Shown: one piece after another, positions 35,266-44,710 of the stretch
How positions within the stretch are numbered: the first letter of the stretch is position 1
Layout: the number at the start of each line of letters is the position of its first letter
Assembly (NCBI GenBank): GCA_029582265.1
Contig: CM055816.1
Span: 31,292,366-31,356,365, forward strand
DNA: 64,000 bases
From: Zoroaster sp. YZ-2022
Lineage: Eukaryota; Echinodermata; Asteroidea; Forcipulatida; Zoroasteridae
Reading direction: 5' to 3'
Program-made: the position numbers and the translations under genes
Notes under the pieces: generated by a model
Databases searched by the model: none
Seen by the model: the letters and a program-made list of their open reading frames with translations, nothing else
Told to the model about the DNA's origin: nothing

Positions 35266-35978
35266 CTGTGGGGAAAAAATGTTTTTAAAAGATTAAATGT
35301 TAGCTCTCTTTACAATTACGTGGGGGGGGGGGTCAATATGTAGACTGTCCTTTTAATCTATTCCAGCCATGGGCGTAAATCCCGGAAGGATGGGGGATAT
35401 ATATCCCCCACTTTTAAGACCGGGAGGGGGTGGGGATGGTCTATAAGATCATCCCACTCAGAATTTGCATTGGAAGAATAATAATTGATGCAAAAAATGA
35501 GAGAAATGTTACAATGTAGCATTTCTCTCCTTTTTAACAATTGTTTTTGAACAAATTATTCAATTATTATGATAAGTCGATATTGAAAGTGTACATAAAG
35601 GGATATTTTTGCAGTGTTTGAGAGGTGAAAGTGTCCCCCCCCCCCAACTTTTCAACACAGATTTGTGCCACTGATTCCAAGCTGTGATCTGCGAATGACA
35701 CTAGCATTGTTTTCTCTGTAATTTATTTATTTCTTGCTTTACTACCAGTTTTGCATTATGCATTTAAAAAGAAATTACATTTTGACCAAATTTGTTTAGA
35801 AAGCTATATTTGTAGTATTAAAAGACAGCTGTATGTTTTAAGGCATTAAAAGGAAGAAGTATCAGTATATATTTTGTTTGTGGTAACACTATGTGTGCTG
35901 TCATACTTTTTTTAAATCTGAGAACCACACTCCATATTACAATTACCTCGAAAAAATAATACAGAGATAAAAAGGTAC

Positions 35979-36128
35979 CTCTCCCAAGTAGTGAGTCTGT
36001 TTGTGGGCATCATCATCTGGCAATGATATGTAGATGCGGCTTTCTGCTCTTAATGCAAGTCCACTGTCTACTGCATCACGAACACGCTCACTTCCATTTC
36101 TTTGTGACCTCTTAGTATCCGAGTTTAT
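35979..36128 (-). CDS. MULE-ULP1 gene, exon 3
   Basis: Exactly 50 codons, phase 0 on both sides (AAAG acceptor, GAG|GTACCT donor). It reads INSDTKRSQRNGSERVRDAV...SRIYISLPDDDAHKQTHYLGE. The 'R-x-Y-x-x-L-P...H..H.LG' pattern matches the segment preceding the MULE core in relatives. A plus-strand open frame over the same place is its shadow. Confidence 0.75.
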
Positions 36129-36588
36129 CTTTATTGATGGAAGACAAAAGTTTCTTTTAAATGTACCTTATTTAAATCACTTTCAATTATTTGGATGTGT
36201 GATCAATGACAAAGCAACTTTCAGATCAGACTGTAGTTCATTTGAAGAGATTGAGACACATTATGTGGCAGTGCAAATACGGAAAACATACCAGTTCAAA
36301 TTTTAAAAGAAAAAGGGATTTACCTGGTATATCTGATACGACCTACATGTTGTGTCTACAAAACTCTCCATATTAACAGCCTATGTGTCTTATACTGATG
36401 GACACGAACAAAACACAATGCCGAACTAATGCTTGAAGTCCAAGATCCTTCATTGGTGCTGAAACATAATATTCATTTGTTCACCCCATCTGTGCACAAT
36501 AGGAACATGTACACCTATGTACATATCATGTAACTGTCCTTACATCTGCTATAGAATCTAACAGGTAAAGAACTTGTCTTTACTATAC

Positions 36589-36794
36589 CTGGAAATCAGG
36601 GAAGCAAACAATATGCTTCATTAGGATGCGTGCAGGACAGCCCCTTTTTTTGGTTGTCTGAAGCATACGCTTACTCCTTTTGCCTCTAGGATGGTGTCCG
36701 AGTATAAGAAAAGGGACGCCATCATATGGCACAACAGCACCGTCAATATCATGAAATCGCACTCTTTTGGCTGGACTTGAGTATTGCTGTGGGC
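36589..36794 (-). CDS. MULE-ULP1 gene, exon 2
   Basis: Acceptor TTGAATGTTAG, phase 1 in, phase 0 out at CAG|GTATAG. It encodes VVPYDGVPFLILG, then a basic stretch and KKRGCPARILMKHIVCFPDF, the Cys-containing block found before the MULE core in metazoan CARF-like proteins. Confidence 0.75.
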
Positions 36795-37456
36795 CTAACA
36801 TTCAACAAACAAGGAGACACAAGAACAATTATTTATAGTTACCATATCATACAAGCACTTTTTAACGTGAGTCACAATAGTGGCGTGGTTATAACTTATA
36901 TTCTTTCTGAATAAAGGGTTCATATTGGTCACATGTAGGATAGAGTGCTAATATTTTGCGTCCAGTCACAGTTACTATCTTTACTAGACATTGATTTACA
37001 TTAATACAATTTTGTATTATTTAATAATAAACTTATTAACCCTCCTATTATCAGTTCATTACATAGTCGACCCATACTTCAAAATGTCACAACTGGGACA
37101 TATTGCAGTACACACCTTCTTATCTAATGATTAATGGCATAGCCCAAGGCTCTTCACAGAGAGATGAGGTAAACTGAAGCAGCCACCTGCTTTGTTTCAT
37201 TGCAAGGCTAACTTGAAATAAACCAGTGCAGTAACTTGCGGTATACACCGACTGTGTGAGGATCAGAACAGTTTGGTTTTTGTCCCATACCCAGGGGCAT
37301 TTTGGGGTATCCATGTACCATTCTTCTGTACAGTATGCAATATTTTGAGGCATGCATACAAAAAGCATTGTGTACTTAGAATTTTTTTTTTTTGCAGCAT
37401 TTTGGAGACTGCATCTATACAAGGGTTAATAAGTACTACTACTACAGTCGTTTTCC

Positions 37457-37548
37457 AAGTTCTGGATAGCTCTTGTTGTTTGCTCTGCTGGTATTCCTAT
37501 AGTAATCGGAATACCAGCAGAGCAAACAACAACAGCTATCCAGAACTT
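37457..37548. repeat. 41-bp near-perfect hairpin
   Basis: Left arm 37457-37497 and right arm 37508-37548 are complementary over 41 bp with one mismatch, around a 10-nt loop (TATAGTAATC). It lies in intron 1 of the MULE-ULP1 gene. A related word (CGTTTTCCTAGTTCCGGATA) follows at about 37634. Confidence 0.8.
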
Positions 37549-37848
37549 ACTCCAGAACAGTATTACTCCACGAACAATTATGGTTTCAGTCAAAGCACTT
37601 AATACTGGAAGCACTGCTTCAAAACTTACGAGGTCGTTTTCCTAGTTCCGGATAGCAACGTAAAGTTAATCATTAACAGCAGTTTGGTGGATGAAAATTA
37701 CAAAATATATAGTTCATTATAAGTTACTCCTTACCTCAGTAAAGTATCATTGTTTTATCTGAAGCATGGATTAAACACATTTTTTTTTTTTTTTCAAGCT
37801 GTCCAGAAGGCAGAACCGGGAAAAATGCGAAACTAAAATTAAACTTAC

Positions 37849-38017
37849 CACTTATTTGTCCGAAATTATTAGTTTTCCGTCTGCACACGAAAGATAGTGC
37901 CTGCCGTATTTCGAAAGACTTTCTAACCTTTTCTGCTTGTTCGAAAGTGGTTACCCAGCCTTTAAAGTTATTACTACCTTCCGTCCATAATGACGTCCAT
38001 CCCACAGGAGTGTCCAT
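37849..38017 (-). CDS. MULE-ULP1 gene, exon 1 (start)
   Basis: Starts at ATG 38015-38017 (MDTPVGWTSLWTEG) and ends AGT G followed by GTAAGT, an ideal donor, leaving phase 1. It encodes the first block of the N-terminal domain of CARF-like/MULE proteins, with W-x-F-x-x-A spacing in GWVTTFEQAEKVRKSFEIRQ. A GC box lies about 155 nt upstream. Confidence 0.7.
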
Positions 38018-38170
38018 AACTGTACACGGCGCACCTCCGAAAATCGGGATTAAAGCGTATAAAAGTGTGAGTGTGGGAGACGATCGACAGTAGAGCTTTC
38101 TACAACTAGACTGTGTGAGCTACAAAAGTCGCACGCTTTGCCTCGATATCGATTTGACATCTAAACCTCT

Positions 38171-38180
38171 GGCCCCGCCC
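38171..38180 (-). promoter_or_regulatory. GC box upstream of the MULE-ULP1 gene
   Basis: GGGCGGGGCC on the minus strand, between the right terminal repeat and exon 1, in an otherwise AT-rich stretch; no TATA box is evident on this strand. Confidence 0.35.
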
Positions 38181-38212
38181 CTTACATCAAACATGAATTA
38201 TGCATATATTTG

Positions 38213-38265
38213 TTATTCATAACAGTGACGTCCGTCCTGTGCATGGTCTCATTTTCCGCCTACCT
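38213..38265 (-). repeat. Right 53-bp terminal inverted repeat
   Basis: Exact reverse complement of 18740-18792. It lies about 200 nt upstream of the first exon and could also act as part of the promoter. Confidence 0.85.
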
Positions 38266-38266
38266 T

Positions 38267-38480
38267 CAATGGCAATGCACTGTATACACGTACTCAGTGC
38301 TTTCCGAGTGTTTGTGAAAAAAATGCACAGGCGACTCGGGTGGGCTTTGAACACATGACTGGCTGGCTAGAATCCTACATAGCAGCAGGCACCACTATAT
38401 GTACAGGTGACTCGGGTGGGATTTGAACACATGACTGGCTGGCTAGAATCCTGCATAGCAGCAGGAACCACGATATGTAC
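38267..38480 (-). mobile_element. tRNA-derived SINE fragment with a 76-bp tandem duplication
   Basis: On the minus strand CCCACCCGAGTCGCC and GGAAAGCACTGAGTA match the SINE at 52840-52975 on the plus strand. The part around CGACTCGGGTGGG is present twice with a 76-bp period (38328 and 38404). It abuts the right terminal repeat of the giant element. Confidence 0.6.
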
Positions 38481-38572
38481 AGATTGATGACATTTTTGAG
38501 TCTGGTGATAAACCATTGATTAGATTTTGCCCTTACTTATTAAGGAATGTCCAAGAGTTCAATATCTCTTAC

Positions 38573-38746
38573 CAACTGCTCATGAGCTGCGGCTCTGTTC
38601 TGATAGAACGTTGAGAGATCTGTGGTCTTATCTTGAGGGACGAGTTGCATAGCTTCATTATAGCAGGCAATAGCTTGCTCATATCGTCCAGCTTTGAAGT
38701 ATTTATTTCCCTTATTCTTGCTACTTTGGGCTTTCTCTTCAGCAGT
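38573..38746 (-). CDS. TOMM70: TOMM70 exon 2 (first TPR region)
   Basis: 58 codons, phase 0-0, with a pyrimidine-rich TTTTTTTTCTTGCAG acceptor and TTG|GTAAGA donor. The peptide KNKGNKYFKAGRYEQAIACY, then DLSTFYQNRAAAHEQL, closely matches the first tetratricopeptide repeat of the mitochondrial outer-membrane import receptor TOM70, which binds Hsp70/Hsp90-delivered precursors. Exon 1 is at 44415-44642. Later exons would lie at lower coordinates, but none was found, and the giant MULE element begins 308 bp downstream. The exon itself looks intact. Confidence 0.88.
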
Positions 38747-39897
38747 CTGCAAGAAAAAAAAACAGACTACATTATGTTCTGCCGAATACATAGGTTCACG
38801 GGTGCTCGACCATTGAGTTCAATACCTGGTTCCTTTTTATCAATTCGGGTACACGAAAATCACTTTTTAAAATCTGATTTAACATTTCAGAAACCAGTCG
38901 TTGATGAACACTTACCAATATTCCATGTTCAATATAAGGTTTCAGGTACTTGATTTTATTTCATAAAATTCACAATTTTTTTTTTTTTGGGGGGGGGGGG
39001 TTTCTTTGTATAATAGTAATGAACAAATGGAAATGTGCCCAATTTGTTTATGGGAAAAAAGACCAGACAACGTCCGGGTACTCGGTTCCAAAATTACCCA
39101 TGGATGCACAGCACTAGGTTGAGTGTCCAAAATTCGTATCATCAGAATAAGAGCATTTTAAGAGGTGAAATGGACGTAATTTTGATGTGCAGTTGATGTT
39201 CATCCCTGTGCAAATCTTGTGTGTTCAATTAAACCTACAGTGATGATCTGTGTTGTAATACTTGTTTGTTGCACAGCTAGTAAAAATAGTAATAAGTGAC
39301 ACAAAGACATGAACATGTGTATTCCAAGATGGCAGTCATTGTTGGATCTTCGTCAATAGAGGGCGGCATACAATATTTGTGTTGTTACATCAATGCATGC
39401 ATCTTTACATATCATTACATGCATGTCAAAATGTTAAAGATGACATCATCGATGATGTAATGGTTAACTGGCACAAATGACCCTGTTTGAATTAAGTGCA
39501 TCTTAAAGTCGCTTCTGCATTAGGGTGGGGCAATATTTGAATTTTCGAATGAAAAAGAAATAATTTCTTTCAAGTATGTTTTTTATTAACCCTTCTATGA
39601 CTGCAAGGGTCAAAATCAGTCAAAATGTTGATACAATGTACATGTACATCTAGTGCACTTAAAAGTCGAACACTGTCAAACCTGATGTGTAGTAGCAGGT
39701 TAAAATGAGTCGACCGTTTTTGACTAGTAAAAGCATTGTCTGGTATTGTTCAGGGTGGTCAAAATGAGAGTAAAAACCAGTCAAAAATAAACGACCAAAG
39801 AAGATTTTGCTGTGAACATGGGCAGCATTGAAATAAATAATTTTAAATCCACTTTTATGATGGTTTTCGGACTTTATTTCCCTTCTAAAAAAATCCT

Positions 39898-42073
39898 CCC
39901 CTTCAGAAAATAGAAGGATCCTATTACATGTATATGGTAGTTGCCACTTTGCATCATAACTAACAGGATCCTTTTAATTTTGGCTGTGGATATTTTGCCG
40001 GCACCGGCTAACTTTTAGTAAACGCTATTTAGCCGGAACGGCACTGAACATGCACAGTAAATGTTTTTTGGGACTTAAAAATTTTACCGTGACAAATGTT
40101 AGTCTGGTTCCGCACCAACATTGTCATTGTGACTTCATATTCACGAGATGGGATTCAGACCATTTACAATGTCGGACTTTATTTCCCTTTAAAAAAAAAC
40201 CACGGCAGCCACAAATCAGAAAAAGAAAAGGTAGTACTGTCCATTTAAATGTAGGAGTCAATTTTTAATAAAAGAAGAATATTCTTATTTTTTGGGACAA
40301 AAAAATTTTTAAAACATGATGAGGCTCGAACACGGACAGTGTTGGTTGTAAGCACCGTCGATATCAAAATTTTCAATAATCGATATATCGGAAATCCAAC
40401 ATCGAGTATATTCGATATATCGATTATCCCATGTAAATGTTAAAGACCATAAATTTAAAAAAAATAAATTTAAAAAATGGAAATGGAAACTGCATCCAAT
40501 ATGACAAACTATGCCTTCACAAATTTCCCGAAAGCGGCAGTATTTTTGAGCTACATGTACATGTACTAGTTTCCTGCAGGCTGTGAGAAAATAGTCACAA
40601 GCTCTCTCTCCCATACAAGATTTCTGGCTACGCAACCGGCAGTCCCGGACATCACAGGGGAGCCTCCCTAGCAACAGTATTTCTAGGCAACCAAGTTGGA
40701 ATGTGACATGCACCTGTGGCTCAATCACTCCAGTTGCGGTGGAAGGAACATCATATTCATGAAAGCATAAATGGTCCGTGATGAAAGCAACCAATGGCGT
40801 ATTTATTTGCCGGGAAGCGGCTCATTTCATTGGTTGAGATATCATCGCTATTCTTCGGCAAAGAACACTCAATTTTAATACCGGCGGCACGTCCTCAAAG
40901 TCCGGTGGCCTTTAGCTGAACCCGAAATAGATACTTTGTAACAAACAAGAGATGCATTGTATCAATTTGAACAATGCGGCTATCAATCTTTCTCTGGAAA
41001 GGCTTTTTCGGAGCTGAGATTTTATTTGGGCATTTTATTTTCAAAGACCAGGGAAAATTTTACACGAAAAATGAGGGAAACTGAAATGACACGAAAAATG
41101 AGGGAAACTGAAATGACATGAAATTTCACCCCCGTTTTGTGTACATGCACATGGATATCCGATTCAGGCATCCTTTCATCGGCGGATTTAGTGGGGGAGG
41201 TCACGCCTTTCTCCAAGCGTATTGTTAATTGCGCATGTTTTTATTTTAATCAATTACAATGTACAGCGCCGGGCGTTACCGGCGAGAACATGTGGGAAAA
41301 TATCAGACAACAGAACTTTTTCAAACCACAAAAAATAAACAAATCAATTCTCACGCCTTTCTCCAGAAAAAAATTGCTCATCATCTTTATTATTTTCATC
41401 AATTACAGTGCTGGGCGTTACCGGCGAGATAATGTAGGAAAATATATAAGGGACAACGGAACTTTCTCAAAGCCAAAAAAGGGCAGCTTCTTTTGAGGTT
41501 CTGCATTATATGGGAGACCGCGAATTCCAGCGAAAGCAGGTCTATCGCGCGCTGAACGTGGCGCAATACAATCTTTGGTTGACATCGATGTTTGGGAATC
41601 CAAAAAACATAACTGGGAATCGTCCAATCGCCGTCAAAATTGGTCAAGAGGTAGAAAACAAGTATAGAAAAATTATTTTTGTGGTTTGATAAGGTATTTT
41701 ACTCAACTTTTGGTAAATCGTCGATGGTTTTGATGAGCAAGAGCGAACCCAAATTTTGAGAATTCTTTTGGAAACTTCTAGATGCCGCATTCAGAAAATT
41801 CGAGAATGAGGTTGAAGTAGAAATGTGATCCACGTCTTCGAAAAAAAAGCTACTGGGTACGTCAAAAAGAACGGCCTCAGCGAAACGTAACAAAGCGCTA
41901 TCTCCACGGTGTCTTCGCCACGGCGATTCAACCCGAGATTGAGGCCGCGGCCAAAAAGATTTGCGGCAATACGTGGGATACGCACATACCTATAAATAAA
42001 ATAATAGCGTTTACTAAAAGTTAGTCGGTGCCGGCAAAATATCCACTGTCTTTAATTTTATTTTCTGAAGGGG
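39898..42073. mobile_element. 2.2-kb DNA element with inverted ends
   Basis: The left end CCCCTTCAGAAAATA and, further in, GGATATTTTGCCGGCACCGG and CTAACTTTTAGTAAACGCTA recur inverted at 42073-42003. The left arm is interrupted by about 65 bp bounded by AGGATCCT palindromes. The interior holds tandem pairs (a 27-bp pair at 41056-41110 and a roughly 145-bp pair at 41200-41480) but no transposase. No target duplication was clear. It lies in TOMM70 intron 1. Confidence 0.55.
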
Positions 42074-42346
42074 TTTAGGCCTAATTCATTGGTTAGTGGT
42101 TGCAAAAAAAGTGGCAGTCATAATACTATACTACTAGTCACATGTGATATTTTTCTTTCCGGGGACGAATTTGTACCAGCAGGGGGAAAATTTGTCCGGA
42201 GAAATTTTCTAAGGGGCGACTTGATAGGCACTCATGATTGTTAATGTTAGTTTAAACTTGGAGGAAGGTGTTAAATAAATGTGATCTATATTTATAATTA
42301 TATAGGCCTAGGCCTATATAAAATTGGCGTAGCATTACCCTGTCGT

Positions 42347-42948
42347 TTGCCCCATAAATGTGGCACGGACACGCCCCCCCCGCGTATCCTTAGCCACAGG
42401 TTGGTCTCATTCCGCTAACGGTAGTAATTCGAAATTCCAGGCGCTGAAATTGACGATATTTGCGACTATTTTGACAGTCTAGATACGTTCCTTACATGTT
42501 TAACTATCTAGGCGCCCAAAAAAATGGTGATTTTACTTACATTTTATATTTCCTGACATATAGGCCCGAAAAAATTACAAGACGATCGTCATTGTGCAGG
42601 TTTCAACGAGGACGGCCATCTTGAATGTATGAAGAGTGTGAACGGGAAAACAACTTGCGCGCGCAACAATTTTACGACGGCTGTTTTATGTGTGCACATA
42701 CTTGCTGTATTTTAGCGCGCGAAGTATTCCGTTTCAGGGTTGCACGTGTTGTCGGTAGTCAGAGCATTTTTTGTGCTAAACATGTGATATAACTACTTTA
42801 AAAATCAAATATATATAATAAAAATAAATAAATAAAACATGTCCAGTTCCTGCATTCAATTATTTACTTTTCCTATAATAAGTAAGCATAAATGATTGGA
42901 TCGAAAGCTAAGGCCACCCTCCCGATTTAATATATATATATAATATAA

Positions 42949-42984
<36 letters not shown>

Positions 42985-44413
42985 CTTATTAATTTTATTT
43001 TATTTTGTTTGTGTGTGTGTGGGGGGGGGGGGGTTCTTTGTTAATGGTGAAAAGAAACAAAGTAACAAAATCCACAATATAATTCAGCACACGAAAAATG
43101 TTAAAAAATACCGTTCAGTGACAGGCAGTAATGGACCGATCGAATCAAAATGAAGTGTTTCATGTTTGAGGATATCGCTGATACCGGTACTAGATTGCAT
43201 ATTGTTGTTTAACAAAATGATAATAGTAATAGTAATAATATTATCAGTATTATTGATAATGATGGATGGCCAAAATGTTAATAATTGGGACCGTTCCCTG
43301 TACCCATGGGTTTTATTGAGAAATTCACGACCCCAAATAGCATAGACCCAAACCATGCTTGAACCATCTTTGCAATTTGTCTGGTCCGAGTGCTCATGAG
43401 TGCAATCTTTAAGTACACATGCTAGCTTTGGCTTAAATAAACAAACAGGGGTCTACACATCTTAATTTAAGACAGTGAAATAACCAGGGGGAAGACTCTT
43501 ATTAGAAAATAAACCACCTTTGTACTGGAAGTTACCGCCTTTATATTCTCACAAAACAGATAAACATGAAAAATTGTAAAAATATTACCTGTACTATATT
43601 ACATAGATATTACATAGACTATATTCACAGATATTTTGTCAGATAAAACAATCATTCTGTTTTTTTTTTTTTTTTAATTTTTTTTATAGATTTACAAAAT
43701 GGTGGAACCATTAATATTGTTATTATTAATAGTAATAGTAACGTAACACTATAATATTTCATATATTAAAATTATTAGTGAAATTTGTATGTTGTTTAAA
43801 ATTACTATTTAAAATTAGTATTAAACTATTGTAATTAATAATAGACTATTTATTACATTATCATTTTATTTTAATGAACATTCTCTCTTGTTTTATGTAC
43901 AATGTAAGTACAGTTAAATAACGTGGTACATGTATATGATAGTTAAAAGGGGATGAACTTACCATGCAGTACGGTTAATTTGATGAAACTGCTCAATGTT
44001 AGTTTCTTGAAAGTTTATATCTGCGACATCACGTGGTCATATCTCTGCGCGCTAAAATACAGCAAGTATGTGCACACATAAAACAGCCGTCGTAAAATTG
44101 TTGCGCGCACAAGTTGTTTTCCCGTTCAACACTATTATATGGCCGTCCTCGTTGAAACTTGCACAATGACGATCGTCTTGTAATTTTTCGGGCCTATATG
44201 TCAGGAAATATAAAATGTAAGTAAAATCACCATTTTTTTGGGCGCCTAGATAGTTAAACATGTAAGGAACGTATCTAGACTGTCAAAATAGTCGCAAATA
44301 TCGTCAATTTCAGCGCCTGGAATTTCGAATTACTACCGTTAGCGGAATAAGACCAACCTGTGGCTAAGGATACGCGGGGGGGGGGGCGTGTCCGTGCCAC
44401 ATTTATGGGGCTA
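42347..44413. mobile_element. Foldback (Mutator-like) element at the TOMM70 exon 1 border
   Basis: Arms of about 370 bp (42347-42724 and 44046-44413) are near-identical in inverted orientation and start TTGCCCCATAAATGTGG / TAGCCCCATAAATGTGG. Both sides are flanked by CCCTGTCGT (42338-42346 and 44414-44422), a 9-bp target duplication of the length Mutator-like elements make. The centre is non-coding with AT and GT/G tracts. The right-hand duplication lies across the end of TOMM70 exon 1. Confidence 0.82.
42932..42983. repeat. (TA)n microsatellite
   Basis: Imperfect TA dinucleotide tract inside the foldback element, followed at 43010-43034 by GT and G runs. Confidence 0.9.
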
Positions 44414-44414
44414 C

Positions 44415-44642
44415 CCTGTCGTCAGTTGCTCCATCGTCTTCACCCGCTGCATTGTTACTTTTTACTTTTGCCCCTACACTGCCTACTATCTCCTCGCTAA
44501 ATCTGTCAGATTTTCTCCTGTGATAGAAGTAAGCTCCAACAGCTGCACCAATTGCCAGTGGAGCCCCGATAGCCAACGCAAGTTGCCATGATTTAGGCAA
44601 AGAACTACCGACCTCGGCGATCGGCTTGCCACTGTCGGCCAT
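44415..44642 (-). CDS. TOMM70: TOMM70 exon 1 (membrane anchor)
   Basis: 76 codons from ATG 44640-44642 in a strong context (AAGATGGCC). Residues about 19-40, WQLALAIGAPLAIGAAVGAY, form the N-terminal membrane anchor typical of TOM70, followed by basic HRRKSDR and an acidic linker. The end AGG|GTAGCC is in phase 0 and joins exon 2 cleanly. The last bases are part of the target duplication of a foldback element, which also supplies the intron bases after the first G. A repeat shared with 54.4 kb begins about 70 nt upstream of the ATG, so the native promoter may be short or replaced. Confidence 0.85.
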
Positions 44643-44710
44643 CTTGAAACCTTGCACGTTAAGTCAACCTCGTCCGTAGCATGCACGTGTGTGTACGTGT
44701 GTTGTCGAGC

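Larger units (their letters stand above)
21165..38017 (-). pseudogene. MULE transposase - ULP1 (C48) protease - PHD finger fusion gene, about 20 exons
   Basis: One minus-strand gene reconstructed from exons with GT/AG borders and matching phases: 37849-38017, 36589-36794, 35979-36128, 35045-35265, 34266-34436, 30548-30831, 30158-30393, 29667-29826, 27969-28261, 27492-27724, 27009-27084, 26779-26889, 26389-26467, 25983-26060, 24765-24907, 24292-24423, 23902-24056, 23172-23289, 21165-21453. Phases agree across every junction from the first to the 29667 exon, and from 27084 to the end apart from the duplicated 79-nt exon. The order of parts is N-terminal domain, MULE core, basic linker, unknown region, ULP1, PHD-like finger, about 1,100 residues. 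The SWIM finger that follows MULE in relatives was not found. Stops at 30197, 29821 and 28213 and frameshifts in three exons suggest a dead or decaying copy. Two genes rather than one fusion is possible, the join between 29667 and 27084 being the weakest part. Confidence 0.75.
18740..38265 (-). mobile_element. Candidate giant Mutator-like element carrying a MULE-ULP1-PHD gene
   Basis: A 53-bp sequence at 18740-18792 recurs as its exact reverse complement at 38213-38265. Between the two lies a single multi-exon minus-strand gene: its first exon starts about 200 nt inside the right repeat, and it ends 2.4 kb before the left one. The gene encodes a MULE transposase joined to a C48 protease and a PHD-like finger. 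No 9-11 bp target duplication is visible outside the repeats (CCAGCAGGC left, TCAATGGCA right), so one flank may be rearranged, or the repeat may be a dispersed sequence. The element is unusually long for a MULE because introns have been filled with minisatellites and MITEs. Confidence 0.65.

Noticed and set aside
18740..38265. Polinton/Maverick or large DNA virus
   Set aside because: Size and inverted ends would fit, but there is no polymerase B, integrase, ATPase or capsid reading frame, and the gene inside is intron-rich. The protease is of the ULP1 class with MULE upstream.
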